The translations under genes and the position numbers were made by a program. The notes under the pieces were generated by a model. That model did not search any database, was not told where the DNA came from, and worked only from the letters and a program-made list of their open reading frames with translations. Source: Mycolicibacterium litorale (GTDB taxonomy: Bacteria; Actinomycetota; Actinomycetes; Mycobacteriales; Mycobacteriaceae). From it: DNA of 64,000 nt. The stretch spans positions 2,914,001 through 2,978,000 of the forward strand of contig NZ_AP023287.1 in NCBI RefSeq assembly GCF_014218295.1, written 5' to 3'. Positions within the stretch are counted from its first letter, which is position 1; the number at the start of each line of letters is the position of its first letter. Of the stretch, positions 1 to 8,665 are shown in pieces.

Positions 1-2
1 CG

Positions 3-650
3 TGGACGGTCGGTGCCGAGATGTGGCATCTCGCCGCCGACGGGACGGCGTTCCTCCAGTTCGGCTCGAGCATCGTCAAGATCGCGCTGGGGTTCGCGAT
101 CGGCACACTGTTCGGTGTGCCCCTGGGCCTGCTGATGGGCCGCATCCGGTATCAGAAGTACTTCTGGCAGCAGCCGCTTCTGGTGCTCGGCAATGTCCCC
201 GGTCTCGCCTTCGCGGTGTTCGCGCTCATCCTGTTCGGCATCGGAGCCATCGGGCCGATCGTGGTCGTGGCGTTCGTCGCGCTGCCCTATGTCGCCCTCA
301 ACGTCGCGCAGGGCGTCGAAGAGGTCGACCGCCGGCTGATCGACATGAGCACCGTCTACGGGCTCGGGCGTCGGGACGTCGTCAAGTCCGTCTTCCTGCC
401 CTCGGTGATGCCCTTCCTGTTCGCCGCCCTGCGGTACGGGTTCGCGATGGCGTGGAAGGTCGAGGCGCTCACCGAGGTGTTCGGCGGACGCAGCGGCATC
501 GGTTTCATGATCCGCCAGTCATTTCAAGAGTTTTCCGTCGCCGGCGTGCTGGCCTGGACCGGGTTCTTCGTGGTCTTCATCTTGTTGATCGAACGAGTGA
601 TCCTGGCCCACCTGGAACAACGGTTCTTCGCATGGAGAGGGGGCCGCTGA
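3..650 (+). CDS. ABC transporter permease, NitT/TauT type (5' partial)
   Basis: This is an inner-membrane permease subunit of a nitrate/sulfonate/taurine-type importer, cut by the window edge, so the N-terminus is missing; the frame is open from base 3. It is strongly hydrophobic, with about five membrane segments visible. A BPD_transp_1 'EAA' loop lies near residues 110-140 (a D-M-S...G...LPSVMPF pattern), the segment that docks onto the ATPase. It is followed 1 base later by a second, non-identical permease and then the ATPase, so the transporter probably uses a permease heterodimer. No substrate-binding protein is visible; it may lie upstream of the window. The substrate cannot be told from sequence. 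Family assignment is confident, substrate is not. Confidence 0.85.
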   Translation, partial: WTVGAEMWHLAADGTAFLQFGSSIVKIALGFAIGTLFGVPLGLLMGRIRYQKYFWQQPLLVLGNVPGLAFAVFALILFGIGAIGPIVVVAFVALPYVALNVAQGVEEVDRRLIDMSTVYGLGRRDVVKSVFLPSVMPFLFAALRYGFAMAWKVEALTEVFGGRSGIGFMIRQSFQEFSVAGVLAWTGFFVVFILLIERVILAHLEQRFFAWRGGR

Positions 651-651
651 C

Positions 652-1497
652 ATGAGCGCACCCGTGACCGACCGTGGCAGCACGGTCACCGCACGCCGCA
701 GGTCCGTACCCGGTTGGCTGACCGGCCCGGTGGGCGCCACCACCGCGGCAGGACTGCTGTTCCTGCTGTTGTGGCAGCTCGCCGGTACGTTCGGCGACCG
801 GATTCCCGGTCCCATGCCGGTGGTCCAGGCCGCGATCAAGGAGATCGAGCGCGGCGAGTTCTTCTTCAACTTCGCCATCAGCATGCAGCGTTTCGTGATC
901 GGGATGGCCATCTCGATCGTGCTCGGCATCGTCATCGGGCTGGCGATCGGCTCCTTCCGGGTGTTCGACGACCTCTTCGGCGACGTGAACCTCGTCGGGC
1001 TGGCGATACCGGCGGTGATCTGGGCGCTGTTGTGCGCCATGTGGTTCGGGTTCTCCGACACCGCGCCGATTCTGACGGTGATCCTGTCGGCGATTCCGTT
1101 CGTCGTGGTCAACGTCGCGGCCGGGGCCCGGTCGATACCGCCTGCGCTGCTGGACATGTCCCAGTCCTACGACGTGCCCCCGGCACGCCGGTTGCGCCAT
1201 GCCGTGCTGCCGTCGGTCACCGGCTACGTGGTGGCCGGTATCCGGTTCGGCGTGATGTCCGGCTGGAACGGGCTGCTGCTGTCGGAGTGGTTCGGCTCGG
1301 CGGACGGCGTCGGGCACCGCGCCCGCTACTGGTACGACGCCAACCAGCTACCCGGTTTCGTCGCGTGGATCGCGTTCTTCATCGCCTTCATGGTGCTCAC
1401 CGACCGCGTCCTCCTCGAGCGCCTGTCCCGCCGTGCGTTCCGCTGGCGCGACGGTGAATCCAAGCCCGGCGAGCCCACCGCCGCGGCAGCGGCTTAG
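652..1497 (+). CDS. ABC transporter permease, NitT/TauT type (second subunit)
   Basis: This 281-aa inner-membrane permease has a short hydrophilic N-terminus, a first membrane segment near residues 25-45 and about six in total. The EAA-type coupling loop lies around residues 155-195 (ending LPSVTGYVVAGIRFG). It starts at ATG one base after the upstream permease stop, and the stop codon follows an alanine-rich tail. It differs clearly in sequence from the first permease, which supports a two-permease channel served by the single downstream ATPase. It is part of the five-gene plus-strand operon ending at 4630. The substrate is unknown. Confidence 0.88.
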   Translation: MSAPVTDRGSTVTARRRSVPGWLTGPVGATTAAGLLFLLLWQLAGTFGDRIPGPMPVVQAAIKEIERGEFFFNFAISMQRFVIGMAISIVLGIVIGLAIGSFRVFDDLFGDVNLVGLAIPAVIWALLCAMWFGFSDTAPILTVILSAIPFVVVNVAAGARSIPPALLDMSQSYDVPPARRLRHAVLPSVTGYVVAGIRFGVMSGWNGLLLSEWFGSADGVGHRARYWYDANQLPGFVAWIAFFIAFMVLTDRVLLERLSRRAFRWRDGESKPGEPTAAAAA

Positions 1498-1550
1498 CAG
1501 TCGCAGCGGCCGCCGCCGCCTAGACCCTCACTCACTCAAGGAGATTCATC

Positions 1551-2318
1551 ATGGCCAACGTCACCGTGACAGATCTGCTCAAAGTGTTCGGCACCCCGAC
1601 CGGACCGCAGACCGTCATCAACCGCATCGGATTCGAGATCGCCGACCAGTCCTTCGTATCGCTGGTCGGACCGTCGGGCTGCGGTAAGACCACACTGCTC
1701 AACATCATCGCCGGGATCGAGTCCGCTACGTCGGGCACCGTCACCATCGGCGGAGCCGGCCAGTCGGCCAAACTCGCCTACGTCTTCCAGGAGCCCCGGT
1801 TACTGCCGTGGCGGTCGATCTTCGACAACCTGATGTACGTGCAGGCGGTGCGCGACGACGCCGCGAAGGAGCGCGTGCACGAGGCACTCAAGCGCGTCGG
1901 GCTGGGTCACGCTGAGAAGAAGTGGCCCGGACAGCTGTCGGGCGGACAGCAGCAGCGCGTCGGTATCGCCAGGGCGCTGTCGATCGAACCGGACGTGCTG
2001 TTGATGGACGAGCCGTTCAGCCATCTGGACGCGATCACCGCCCGTGGCCTGCGGGAGCACCTCCAGGAGATCTGGGCGCAGACCCGCAAGACCGTCGTCT
2101 TCGTCACCCACGACGTCAAGGAAGCCGCCGAACTCTCCGACCGCATCCTGATGCTCGCACCGGGCGGCACCATCCACGAGGACATCGCCGTCGATCTTCC
2201 CCGTCCACGCAAGGCCTCCAACACCGAAGTCGCCGTGCTGGAGTCGTCGATACTGCGCCGCTTCGAAGAACTCGAAGCCAGTGCCCGTCAACGCTCCGCG
2301 ATTCCCGCCGGCGCCTGA
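1551..2318 (+). CDS. ABC transporter ATP-binding protein, NitT/TauT type
   Basis: This 255-aa ATPase energises the two upstream permeases. The Walker A motif GPSGCGKT is at residues 40-47, followed by an FQEPRLLPW Q-loop, the LSGGQQQR signature and the Walker B LLMDEPFSHLD. The FQEPRLLPW form and the length are typical of SsuB/TauB/NrtD ATPases. An AAGGAG Shine-Dalgarno sequence sits a few bases before the ATG. The 53-base gap after the second permease is the largest in this operon, but no terminator is seen there. The downstream aldehyde dehydrogenase and hydratase suggest the imported compound is an organic carbon or sulfur substrate that is then oxidised; that is inference. Confidence 0.92.
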   Translation: MANVTVTDLLKVFGTPTGPQTVINRIGFEIADQSFVSLVGPSGCGKTTLLNIIAGIESATSGTVTIGGAGQSAKLAYVFQEPRLLPWRSIFDNLMYVQAVRDDAAKERVHEALKRVGLGHAEKKWPGQLSGGQQQRVGIARALSIEPDVLLMDEPFSHLDAITARGLREHLQEIWAQTRKTVVFVTHDVKEAAELSDRILMLAPGGTIHEDIAVDLPRPRKASNTEVAVLESSILRRFEELEASARQRSAIPAGA

Positions 2319-2345
2319 TCCCTGCCCACTCAGAAAGAGTTCAAA

Positions 2346-3890
2346 TTGTCTCAATCGGTTGCGACTTCCGCTGTGACCACTCCCAGTCCCTCCCCCAACG
2401 GCGACCACGTGCACGGCCTCCTCATCGACGGTGAGCACCGGCCGGGCGGCGGCGAGATCCTGCAGGTGATCAACCCCGCGACGGGGCAGGTGTTCGCCCG
2501 CTGCCACAGCGCGAGCGCCGAGGACACCAACGACGCCGTGGTGTCGGCACGAAAGGCGTTCGACTCCGGGGTGTGGTCGCAGATGTCGATCCACCAGCGG
2601 TCCCGCATCCTGAACCGTTTCGGCGATCTGCTGGAGCGTGACATGGACAAGCTGTATCGCCTGGAGACCGACAACAACGGCAGGCCGATCACCGAGACCA
2701 AGGCGCAGATCACCCGACTGGCCGAGTGGTACCGGTACAACGCGGCCCTTCTGCTGGCCAGTCGGGACTCCGTGGTGCCGATGTCGGGCCCGTACCACTC
2801 CTACACATCGCGCTTCCCGCTCGGTGTGGTCGCGACGTTGTCGTCGTTCAACCACCCGCTGATGATCGCGTCCAAGAGTGTGGCGCCGGCGTTGGCAACG
2901 GGGAACAGCGTGGTACTCAAGCCTTCTGAGCAGACGCCGCTGACCGCGCTGCTGGTGGGCGACCTGGCCCTGGAGGCCGGCATCCCGCCGGGGGTGTTGA
3001 ACGTGATCCCAGGTCTCGGTCCGGTGGCCGGCGCCGGTCTGGCAGAACATCCGCTGGTCGACAAGGTGGTGTTCACCGGCGGCACCGAGGTGGGCCGCAT
3101 CATCTCCGTCGCCACCGCGCGCCGCTTCGCGAAGTCGACGGTGGAGCTGGGCGGTAAGACCCCGGTGCTGGTGTTCGACGACATCCCCACCGAGGTCTCC
3201 TCCCGCGGTGCGGCCTTCGGCGGGTTCGTCGGCGCCGGCCAGACCTGCATCGCCGGCACCCGAATTCTGGTGCAGGAGACGGTGTACGACGATTTCGTTG
3301 CCGGCCTGGTGGCACAGGCGGAACGCATCAGGATCGGTGACCCGAGCCAGGCCGACACCCAACTCGGTCCGGTGATCTCCGAACGCGCCCGTCAGCGCAT
3401 TCTGAACTACGTCGAGATCGGCATCGGCGAAGGTGCGACGCTGGCCACCGGCGGCAAGGCCGTCGACGTTCCGGGTCTCGACGGCTACTTCGTGGCCCCG
3501 ACGGTGCTCTCGGACGTCACCAACCAGATGCGGGTGGCGCGCGAGGAGATCTTCGGACCCGTCCTCGTGGTCATCCCCTTCAAGGACGAGGCGGACGCCA
3601 TCGCCATCGCCAACGACTCGCCCTACGGGCTGGGCTCGTCGATCTGGACGCGCGACGTGGCGCGTGCCCACCGGGTGGCGTCGAAGTTGGAACACGGCAT
3701 CGTCTGGGTCAACGACCATCACCGGCTCGATCCGTCCTCGCCCTGGGGCGGGGTCCGCGAGAGCGGTCACGGTCGGGAAGGCGGGACCGAGTCGTTCGAC
3801 GAATTCACCCATGTCCGTGCGGTGACCATCCGCACCGCAGCCGATGACGTCGACTGGTACGGCGGCGTGGCGCTGGAGAGGCTGAACTGA
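2346..3890 (+). CDS. NAD(P)-dependent aldehyde dehydrogenase
   Basis: This 514-aa ALDH-superfamily enzyme oxidises an aldehyde to the acid. The catalytic cysteine is Cys301 in a GQTC motif and the general base is Glu267 in VELGGK. The FNHPL and KPSEQTP segments match the cofactor-binding fold. The start is TTG at 2346, with AGAAAGAG just upstream; there is no ATG nearby. The first 20 residues are a Ser/Thr/Pro-rich extension not expected in the family core. The stop overlaps the ATG of the next gene by one base (TGATG), so the two are probably translationally coupled. The closest class looks like aromatic/semialdehyde dehydrogenases; the exact substrate is not readable. Confidence 0.9.
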   Translation: MSQSVATSAVTTPSPSPNGDHVHGLLIDGEHRPGGGEILQVINPATGQVFARCHSASAEDTNDAVVSARKAFDSGVWSQMSIHQRSRILNRFGDLLERDMDKLYRLETDNNGRPITETKAQITRLAEWYRYNAALLLASRDSVVPMSGPYHSYTSRFPLGVVATLSSFNHPLMIASKSVAPALATGNSVVLKPSEQTPLTALLVGDLALEAGIPPGVLNVIPGLGPVAGAGLAEHPLVDKVVFTGGTEVGRIISVATARRFAKSTVELGGKTPVLVFDDIPTEVSSRGAAFGGFVGAGQTCIAGTRILVQETVYDDFVAGLVAQAERIRIGDPSQADTQLGPVISERARQRILNYVEIGIGEGATLATGGKAVDVPGLDGYFVAPTVLSDVTNQMRVAREEIFGPVLVVIPFKDEADAIAIANDSPYGLGSSIWTRDVARAHRVASKLEHGIVWVNDHHRLDPSSPWGGVRESGHGREGGTESFDEFTHVRAVTIRTAADDVDWYGGVALERLN

Positions 3891-4630
3891 TGACGATCAC
3901 CGACGAGATCGGGACAGTTCCGGGACTGACCTTCGAACGCGACGGCGCCGTCCTGACCGTTCGTCTCGACAGCCCCGGCGGAAACCTCATGACGATGGAC
4001 ATGTGTGACGCCCTGGCGGGGGTGCTCACCGCTCCGCCGGCGGGGGTGCACGTGCTCGTGCTGTCGGCCGCCGGCGACACCTTCTGCATGGGGCGCGAAC
4101 GCACTGCAGCAACGCCCGACGACCTGCCCACCGAAGTGCGCCGTCTCATCGCGGTCAACGAGGCGCTGGCCGCCACGCCGCTGGTGACGGTGGCCAGGGT
4201 TCACGGCGATGCCGCGGGATTCGGCGTCGGGCTGGCCGCGCTGTGTGACGTCGCCGTCGCGACCCGTACGGCACGGCTCAGTTTCCCGGAGGTCCGCATC
4301 AATCTGGCGCCCGCCCTGGTGCTGGCGTGGCTACCGCACATGGTGGGGCGCCGGGCGGCTTTCTGGCTCACGGCCAGCGGGTTGCCCCTGTCGGGTGACG
4401 ATGCGGTGCGCCTCGGACTCCTCAACGAGGTCACCGAGGACATCGACGCACTGGACGCCGCGGTGACCGAAAAGGTGGAGGCGCTGTTGGCGGGCGAGCC
4501 GCGGGTGCACAACGAGATCAGGGCGATGCTCCGTTCGGTCGAGTCCCTGTCGGAGCGCCAGTCCTACGAGTTGGCCGCCGACCGCCTGGTCCTCGGATCG
4601 CTGAAGCGTCTGCACGTCCCCGGTCACTGA
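3890..4630 (+). CDS. Enoyl-CoA hydratase/isomerase family protein
   Basis: This 246-aa crotonase-fold protein has the oxyanion-hole segments FCMGRE (about residue 64) and the GDAAGFGVGLA helix, plus a FPEVRINLAPA segment where family members often carry a catalytic acid. The family acts on acyl-CoA thioesters (hydration, isomerisation or C-C cleavage). Coupling to an aldehyde dehydrogenase and an ABC importer suggests a dedicated catabolic route, possibly of an aromatic or branched compound. No CoA ligase is in view, so how the CoA ester would arise is open. The gene overlaps the upstream stop by one base and is followed by a strong hairpin. Confidence 0.85.
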   Translation: MTITDEIGTVPGLTFERDGAVLTVRLDSPGGNLMTMDMCDALAGVLTAPPAGVHVLVLSAAGDTFCMGRERTAATPDDLPTEVRRLIAVNEALAATPLVTVARVHGDAAGFGVGLAALCDVAVATRTARLSFPEVRINLAPALVLAWLPHMVGRRAAFWLTASGLPLSGDDAVRLGLLNEVTEDIDALDAAVTEKVEALLAGEPRVHNEIRAMLRSVESLSERQSYELAADRLVLGSLKRLHVPGH

Positions 4631-4634
4631 AACC

Positions 4635-4673
4635 GGCCGCGGGGGAGCCGGTTCGCCGGCTTCCCCCGCGGCC
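4635..4673 (+). terminator. GC-rich UUCG hairpin terminator
   Basis: The arms 4635-4651 and 4656-4673 pair over about 17 base pairs, with one extra T, around a TTCG tetraloop. It lies 5 bases after the operon stop codon. There is no proper T tract afterwards, as is common for mycobacterial hairpin-only terminators. Confidence 0.85.
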
Positions 4674-4732
4674 GATTGTGACTTCGCCGAGCGGTGGGCG
4701 TGATCTTGAGCCGCGCCGGGTACCGGTATGGC

Positions 4733-4906
4733 ATGGCGAACGGGCGTGAGGTCATGGACACGAGCTGGCCGGCGGACAAGCCGCGAGTGGCGGCATGTCG
4801 GGCGTGTGGCTACCCCACCCTGGCCGTGAACTACTGCGCGGTGTGTACCAGCGACGTGCTGGCCAACCCCACGTACCCGGATCCCGGAGTCACCCGGGCG
4901 GCCTGA
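4733..4906 (+). CDS. Small CxxC zinc-ribbon-like protein
   Basis: This predicted 57-aa protein has two Cys pairs (CRAC and CAVC) about 12 residues apart around a GYPTLAVNY stretch, a spacing that could bind one zinc. No known family is recognised. Three in-frame starts exist: GTG at 4694, ATG at 4733 and ATG at 4754. I chose 4733 because the residues upstream look non-coding. It stands alone between the operon terminator and the 3' end of the convergent kinase gene, only 6 bases away, so its reality rests on the Cys pattern and codon-like composition. Confidence 0.5.
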   Translation: MANGREVMDTSWPADKPRVAACRACGYPTLAVNYCAVCTSDVLANPTYPDPGVTRAA

Positions 4907-4912
4907 GCTCGG

Positions 4913-6157
4913 CTACTCGCGCTTGCCGGGGTTGCCCTCGTTGCCGCGGCCCTCGCCCTTCTTCTCCTCCTCTTTCTTCTTTTTGTCCCCGTTTCCTTCG
5001 TCATTCGGCTGTTCGACGACAGGAAGCGGGGCCGGAGGCGGTGGTGGCGGCGCGGCGCTGGTCGGGGAAGGCGGGGTGGTGGTGCTGACCGGCTCCGGCG
5101 GTGGCGTCGTGGAGAACGGCTCGGCGGCCAGCGCGAGACCGGACACGGTAAGGCACACCAGAATCGCGGCGGAGAAGATCGCCGTGCGGGTGCGGCCGGG
5201 TAGGCGCCGCCACCAGGACGGGGCCGGTGACTGCGGCGGCATAGCGTCGTGCGCCGACAGCGGCAACGGCTGGTCGAGAACCTTGGTGGCCGGCCGGATG
5301 CCGGCCGCCATCACCGGTGCGGCACCGGCGAAGAGCGCCCGGCGATCACCGTTGAGGGCGGCACGCATGTGCGCCGCATCGGCGAAACGCCGGGCCGGGT
5401 CGCGGGCCATGGCGCGGTCGATCGTGCCGGTCAGGGCTGGATCGAGGTCGGGCCGAACCGCCCCCAGGGGCGGCGGCGGGTCGTCCATGATGGCGCGCGC
5501 CATCGCCGCGGGCGTGTCCTGCGGGAAGACGCGCCGGGAGACGACCGCTTCATATCCCATGACCCCCACCGCGTAGAGGTCGTCGGCCACCGAGGCGGGA
5601 GCGCCGGTGATGCGCTCGGGACTCAGGTAGGCCATCGTGCCGACGATCTGACCGGTCATGGTGTGGGCGGCGCCCCCTGTCTTGGCGATGCCGAAGTCGC
5701 CGACTTTGACGCTGTCTCCCGATGCCGCCAGCAGGATGTTGGCGGGCTTGATGTCGCGGTGGAGCAATCCCGCCGCGTGCGCCGCTTCGAGCGCGGCCAG
5801 CACGTCGTCGAGCATGGACCGGACGTGGTCCGGCGGCATGGGACCGCGAGCCATGACGTCGAGGAGTGTCTGGCCGGGCAGCCGCTCCATGACGATGAAC
5901 GGTGTGTCGTCGTGTTCGCCGTAGTCGTGGACCGCGACGATGTTGGGGTGCGACAGCATCGCGGCCGACCGAGCTTCGTCTCGGAACCGGTCGAGGATCT
6001 CTGACTGGGCCTTCATGCCGGGGTGCAGCAGCTTGATCGCCACCGGGCGATCGAGTCGGGTGTCCCAGGCGTCGCGCACCTCGGCCATCCCGCCGGCGCC
6101 GAGCAGTCCGCGCAGGAGGTAGCGTCCCGCGAACAGGTCTTCTCCGGTCACGTCCAT
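4913..6157 (-). CDS. Membrane-anchored serine/threonine protein kinase (Pkn type)
   Basis: This 414-aa Hanks-type kinase has a Gly-rich loop GAGGMAEV at 20-27, catalytic Lys42, HRDIKPAN with catalytic Asp135, DFG at 154-156, and an activation segment with Thr166, Thr168 and Thr174. A single membrane helix lies at about 327-345. Beyond it, the predicted extracytoplasmic tail (346-414) is proline/threonine-rich and then extremely Lys/Glu-rich. No PASTA, beta-propeller or other sensor domain is present, unlike PknB or PknD. The start is the ATG at 6157 (MDVTGEDLF), the usual distance before the kinase fold; an in-frame start 20 codons upstream is less likely. It is monocistronic. Confidence 0.9.
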   Translation of the reverse strand: MDVTGEDLFAGRYLLRGLLGAGGMAEVRDAWDTRLDRPVAIKLLHPGMKAQSEILDRFRDEARSAAMLSHPNIVAVHDYGEHDDTPFIVMERLPGQTLLDVMARGPMPPDHVRSMLDDVLAALEAAHAAGLLHRDIKPANILLAASGDSVKVGDFGIAKTGGAAHTMTGQIVGTMAYLSPERITGAPASVADDLYAVGVMGYEAVVSRRVFPQDTPAAMARAIMDDPPPPLGAVRPDLDPALTGTIDRAMARDPARRFADAAHMRAALNGDRRALFAGAAPVMAAGIRPATKVLDQPLPLSAHDAMPPQSPAPSWWRRLPGRTRTAIFSAAILVCLTVSGLALAAEPFSTTPPPEPVSTTTPPSPTSAAPPPPPPAPLPVVEQPNDEGNGDKKKKEEEKKGEGRGNEGNPGKRE

Positions 6158-6301
6158 GGGCCCCGCTTGTCCTCGCCCGTCACAACGGGTGGCGCACGAC
6201 TCGATCGGCCACCGCACGCTGTCCGGTCATCGAGAGGATTATCGTCACGGGCCCGGCCGCCGTTATCAGCGCACAGCGCGCGGTCAGTCCCTCGGGCGGC
6301 G

Positions 6302-6928
<627 letters not shown>

Positions 6929-8347
6929 TCACCGTTCGACCGTTTCGGCTGCCCGGTCCCGGCGCTGGACGAACCACCACAGCACCACGCCGGCTGCCAG
7001 GATCGACAGGGCTATGCCCAGCTCCAGTACCCCGCCGTAACCGGTGATGGAGAATCCGGTGGCCCCGACCACCAGCAGTACCGCCAGCAGAGCGGCCAAC
7101 GCGATCGACAGGGGCACGAATACCTGTGGGAGACGGATCGGACGCGCAGCGTCCGGCCGGTCCTTGCGCAGCACAGCGAAACCGGCGACGGCCAGCACAT
7201 GGGCGAGGATGTAGCCCAGATTGCCGGTCACGATGATGGCCAGCGGCTGTTGGAGCACCACCAGCAGCACGACGTTCAGCACCAGCATCACGTTCAATGC
7301 ACGCACGGGCACGCCGCGACGGTTGAGCTTTCCCATCGACCGCACCGTGATGCCCTCCTTGCCCATGTTGAACAGCACCCGGGAGGCGTCGGCGACCGAG
7401 GTCAGCATCACCAGCAACAGAGAGGCGATCAGGCACAGCACCATGACGTCCGCGCCCGCACCGGTCAGCTTCGAGAAGCTGGCGACGAAGAACGTCGACG
7501 GATCCTCACTGATCGCCTGCTCGCCGGCGAATCCGCCGAGGGTGAGCGGAACCAGGAAGAACACACCGAGGCAGAACAGCGCGGAGGCGCGGATGGCCCG
7601 CGAGGTGTCCCGGACCGGGTCGCGGTACTCCGACGCGAAGGTCGCGCACACCTCGATCCCGAGCGTCGTCCAGGCCATCACGTACAGCCACACGATGGCG
7701 GTGTGCAGCCCTTCGAGCCCGTGCAGGTTCCACGTCAGGTCCATCGGCGCCCAGTCGGCGTTGAACAGCGGAAAGACGATGAAGACCACCAGCGGGACCA
7801 TCAGGATGGCCGCGGTCACGTAGACGAAGGCCATGGTGACGCGCACACCGACCACGTTGATGCCGTACAGCAGGAAGATCACAACCAGGCCGATGAGGAT
7901 CGGGAAGCTCAGATGCAACGGACCGAAGTCCGCGGACCACTGTTGGTCGGGGAACCACTGAGACTGCACGAGCAGGCCGGTCAGGGACCCGTAGGTCGCG
8001 AGGTTCGATCCCCACGGCAGCCAGTACCCGACCCCCGCCAGGGGCGCGAACCACGGCACCCGCTTCTTCCACGCCTCGGCCGCGTACCCGGAGATTCCGC
8101 CGGACGCGTTGGGGAACATCGCGGCCAGCTCGATGTAGACCCAGTTCACTGCCAGCGAGATGGCCATCGAGATCGCCCAGAGCACCGCCGCACCCCAGCC
8201 GCCGAGGCCGGCGATGGACGCGCCAAGCGTGGCGACCAGCGCGGCAGGCATCGTCATGGCCATCGCGAACCCGTCGAACCAGCGCATCTTGCGGGGCAAC
8301 ACCTCGTCCACCGAATGCAGCGCGGTGACGTCCTCGTTGGTCGCCAT
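6929..8347 (-). CDS. APC-family amino acid/amine permease
   Basis: This 472-aa integral membrane transporter of the amino acid-polyamine-organocation superfamily has about 12 hydrophobic helices. It has a family-like first helix region (FDGFAMAMTMPAALVATLGASI) and a GGISGYAAEAW segment resembling the conserved loop after helix 2. It starts at ATG 8347. It lies downstream of, and on the same strand as, an aldehyde dehydrogenase and an FAD amine oxidoreductase. This suggests uptake of a primary amine, polyamine or amino acid that these enzymes degrade. A 318-base gap with a hairpin separates it from the dehydrogenase, so it probably has its own promoter. Confidence 0.88.
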   Translation of the reverse strand: MATNEDVTALHSVDEVLPRKMRWFDGFAMAMTMPAALVATLGASIAGLGGWGAAVLWAISMAISLAVNWVYIELAAMFPNASGGISGYAAEAWKKRVPWFAPLAGVGYWLPWGSNLATYGSLTGLLVQSQWFPDQQWSADFGPLHLSFPILIGLVVIFLLYGINVVGVRVTMAFVYVTAAILMVPLVVFIVFPLFNADWAPMDLTWNLHGLEGLHTAIVWLYVMAWTTLGIEVCATFASEYRDPVRDTSRAIRASALFCLGVFFLVPLTLGGFAGEQAISEDPSTFFVASFSKLTGAGADVMVLCLIASLLLVMLTSVADASRVLFNMGKEGITVRSMGKLNRRGVPVRALNVMLVLNVVLLVVLQQPLAIIVTGNLGYILAHVLAVAGFAVLRKDRPDAARPIRLPQVFVPLSIALAALLAVLLVVGATGFSITGYGGVLELGIALSILAAGVVLWWFVQRRDRAAETVER

Positions 8348-8379
8348 GTCAGAACCTCCAGTGCTCGAAGCCGAAATCT

Positions 8380-8393
8380 CGACACGCGTGTCG
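8380..8393. promoter_or_regulatory. Perfect 14-base palindrome, candidate operator
   Basis: CGACACGCGTGTCG is fully self-complementary and lies 33 bases upstream of the permease ATG, where a repressor could block transcription. No matching copy was noticed at the divergent TetR/oxidoreductase promoter, so the regulator is unknown. Confidence 0.45.
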
Positions 8394-8571
8394 GGTGCCG
8401 TGCGTGTCGCCGCGGGTGTTCGCGGCTCTTTCGTGGATTGCTGGGCGCCAGCGGGACTTTCGTTGTCTCATAGCGCCGGTCACACGGTAGACCCTCGCGC
8501 GTGGATCCGCAGCACAACACGAAAAATTATGTGCGGCAGTTGTTCTCACCGGATCCGAGACATGAGGAAAC

Positions 8572-8605
8572 CCTCCGAGTGAAGCTGTCGGCCCCTACTC
8601 GGAGG
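8572..8605 (-). terminator. Hairpin downstream of the aldehyde dehydrogenase gene
   Basis: The arms CCTCCGAGT and ACTCGGAGG pair around a loop of about 14 bases, followed on the minus strand by GTTTCC. It lies about 60 bases after the dehydrogenase stop and may end that transcript before the permease. Confidence 0.55.
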
Positions 8606-8665
8606 TTGCCAGAAGTCGGTGGACGCGGACCCTTCTGATTCAATCGCCCTGAGGCGACGCATTTT

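Larger units (their letters stand above)
8348..8665. other. Intergenic region upstream of the APC permease
   Basis: This 318-base stretch has no convincing gene. It holds a hairpin at 8572-8605 and a perfect palindrome at 8380-8393, and presumably carries the permease promoter on the minus strand. Confidence 0.7.
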
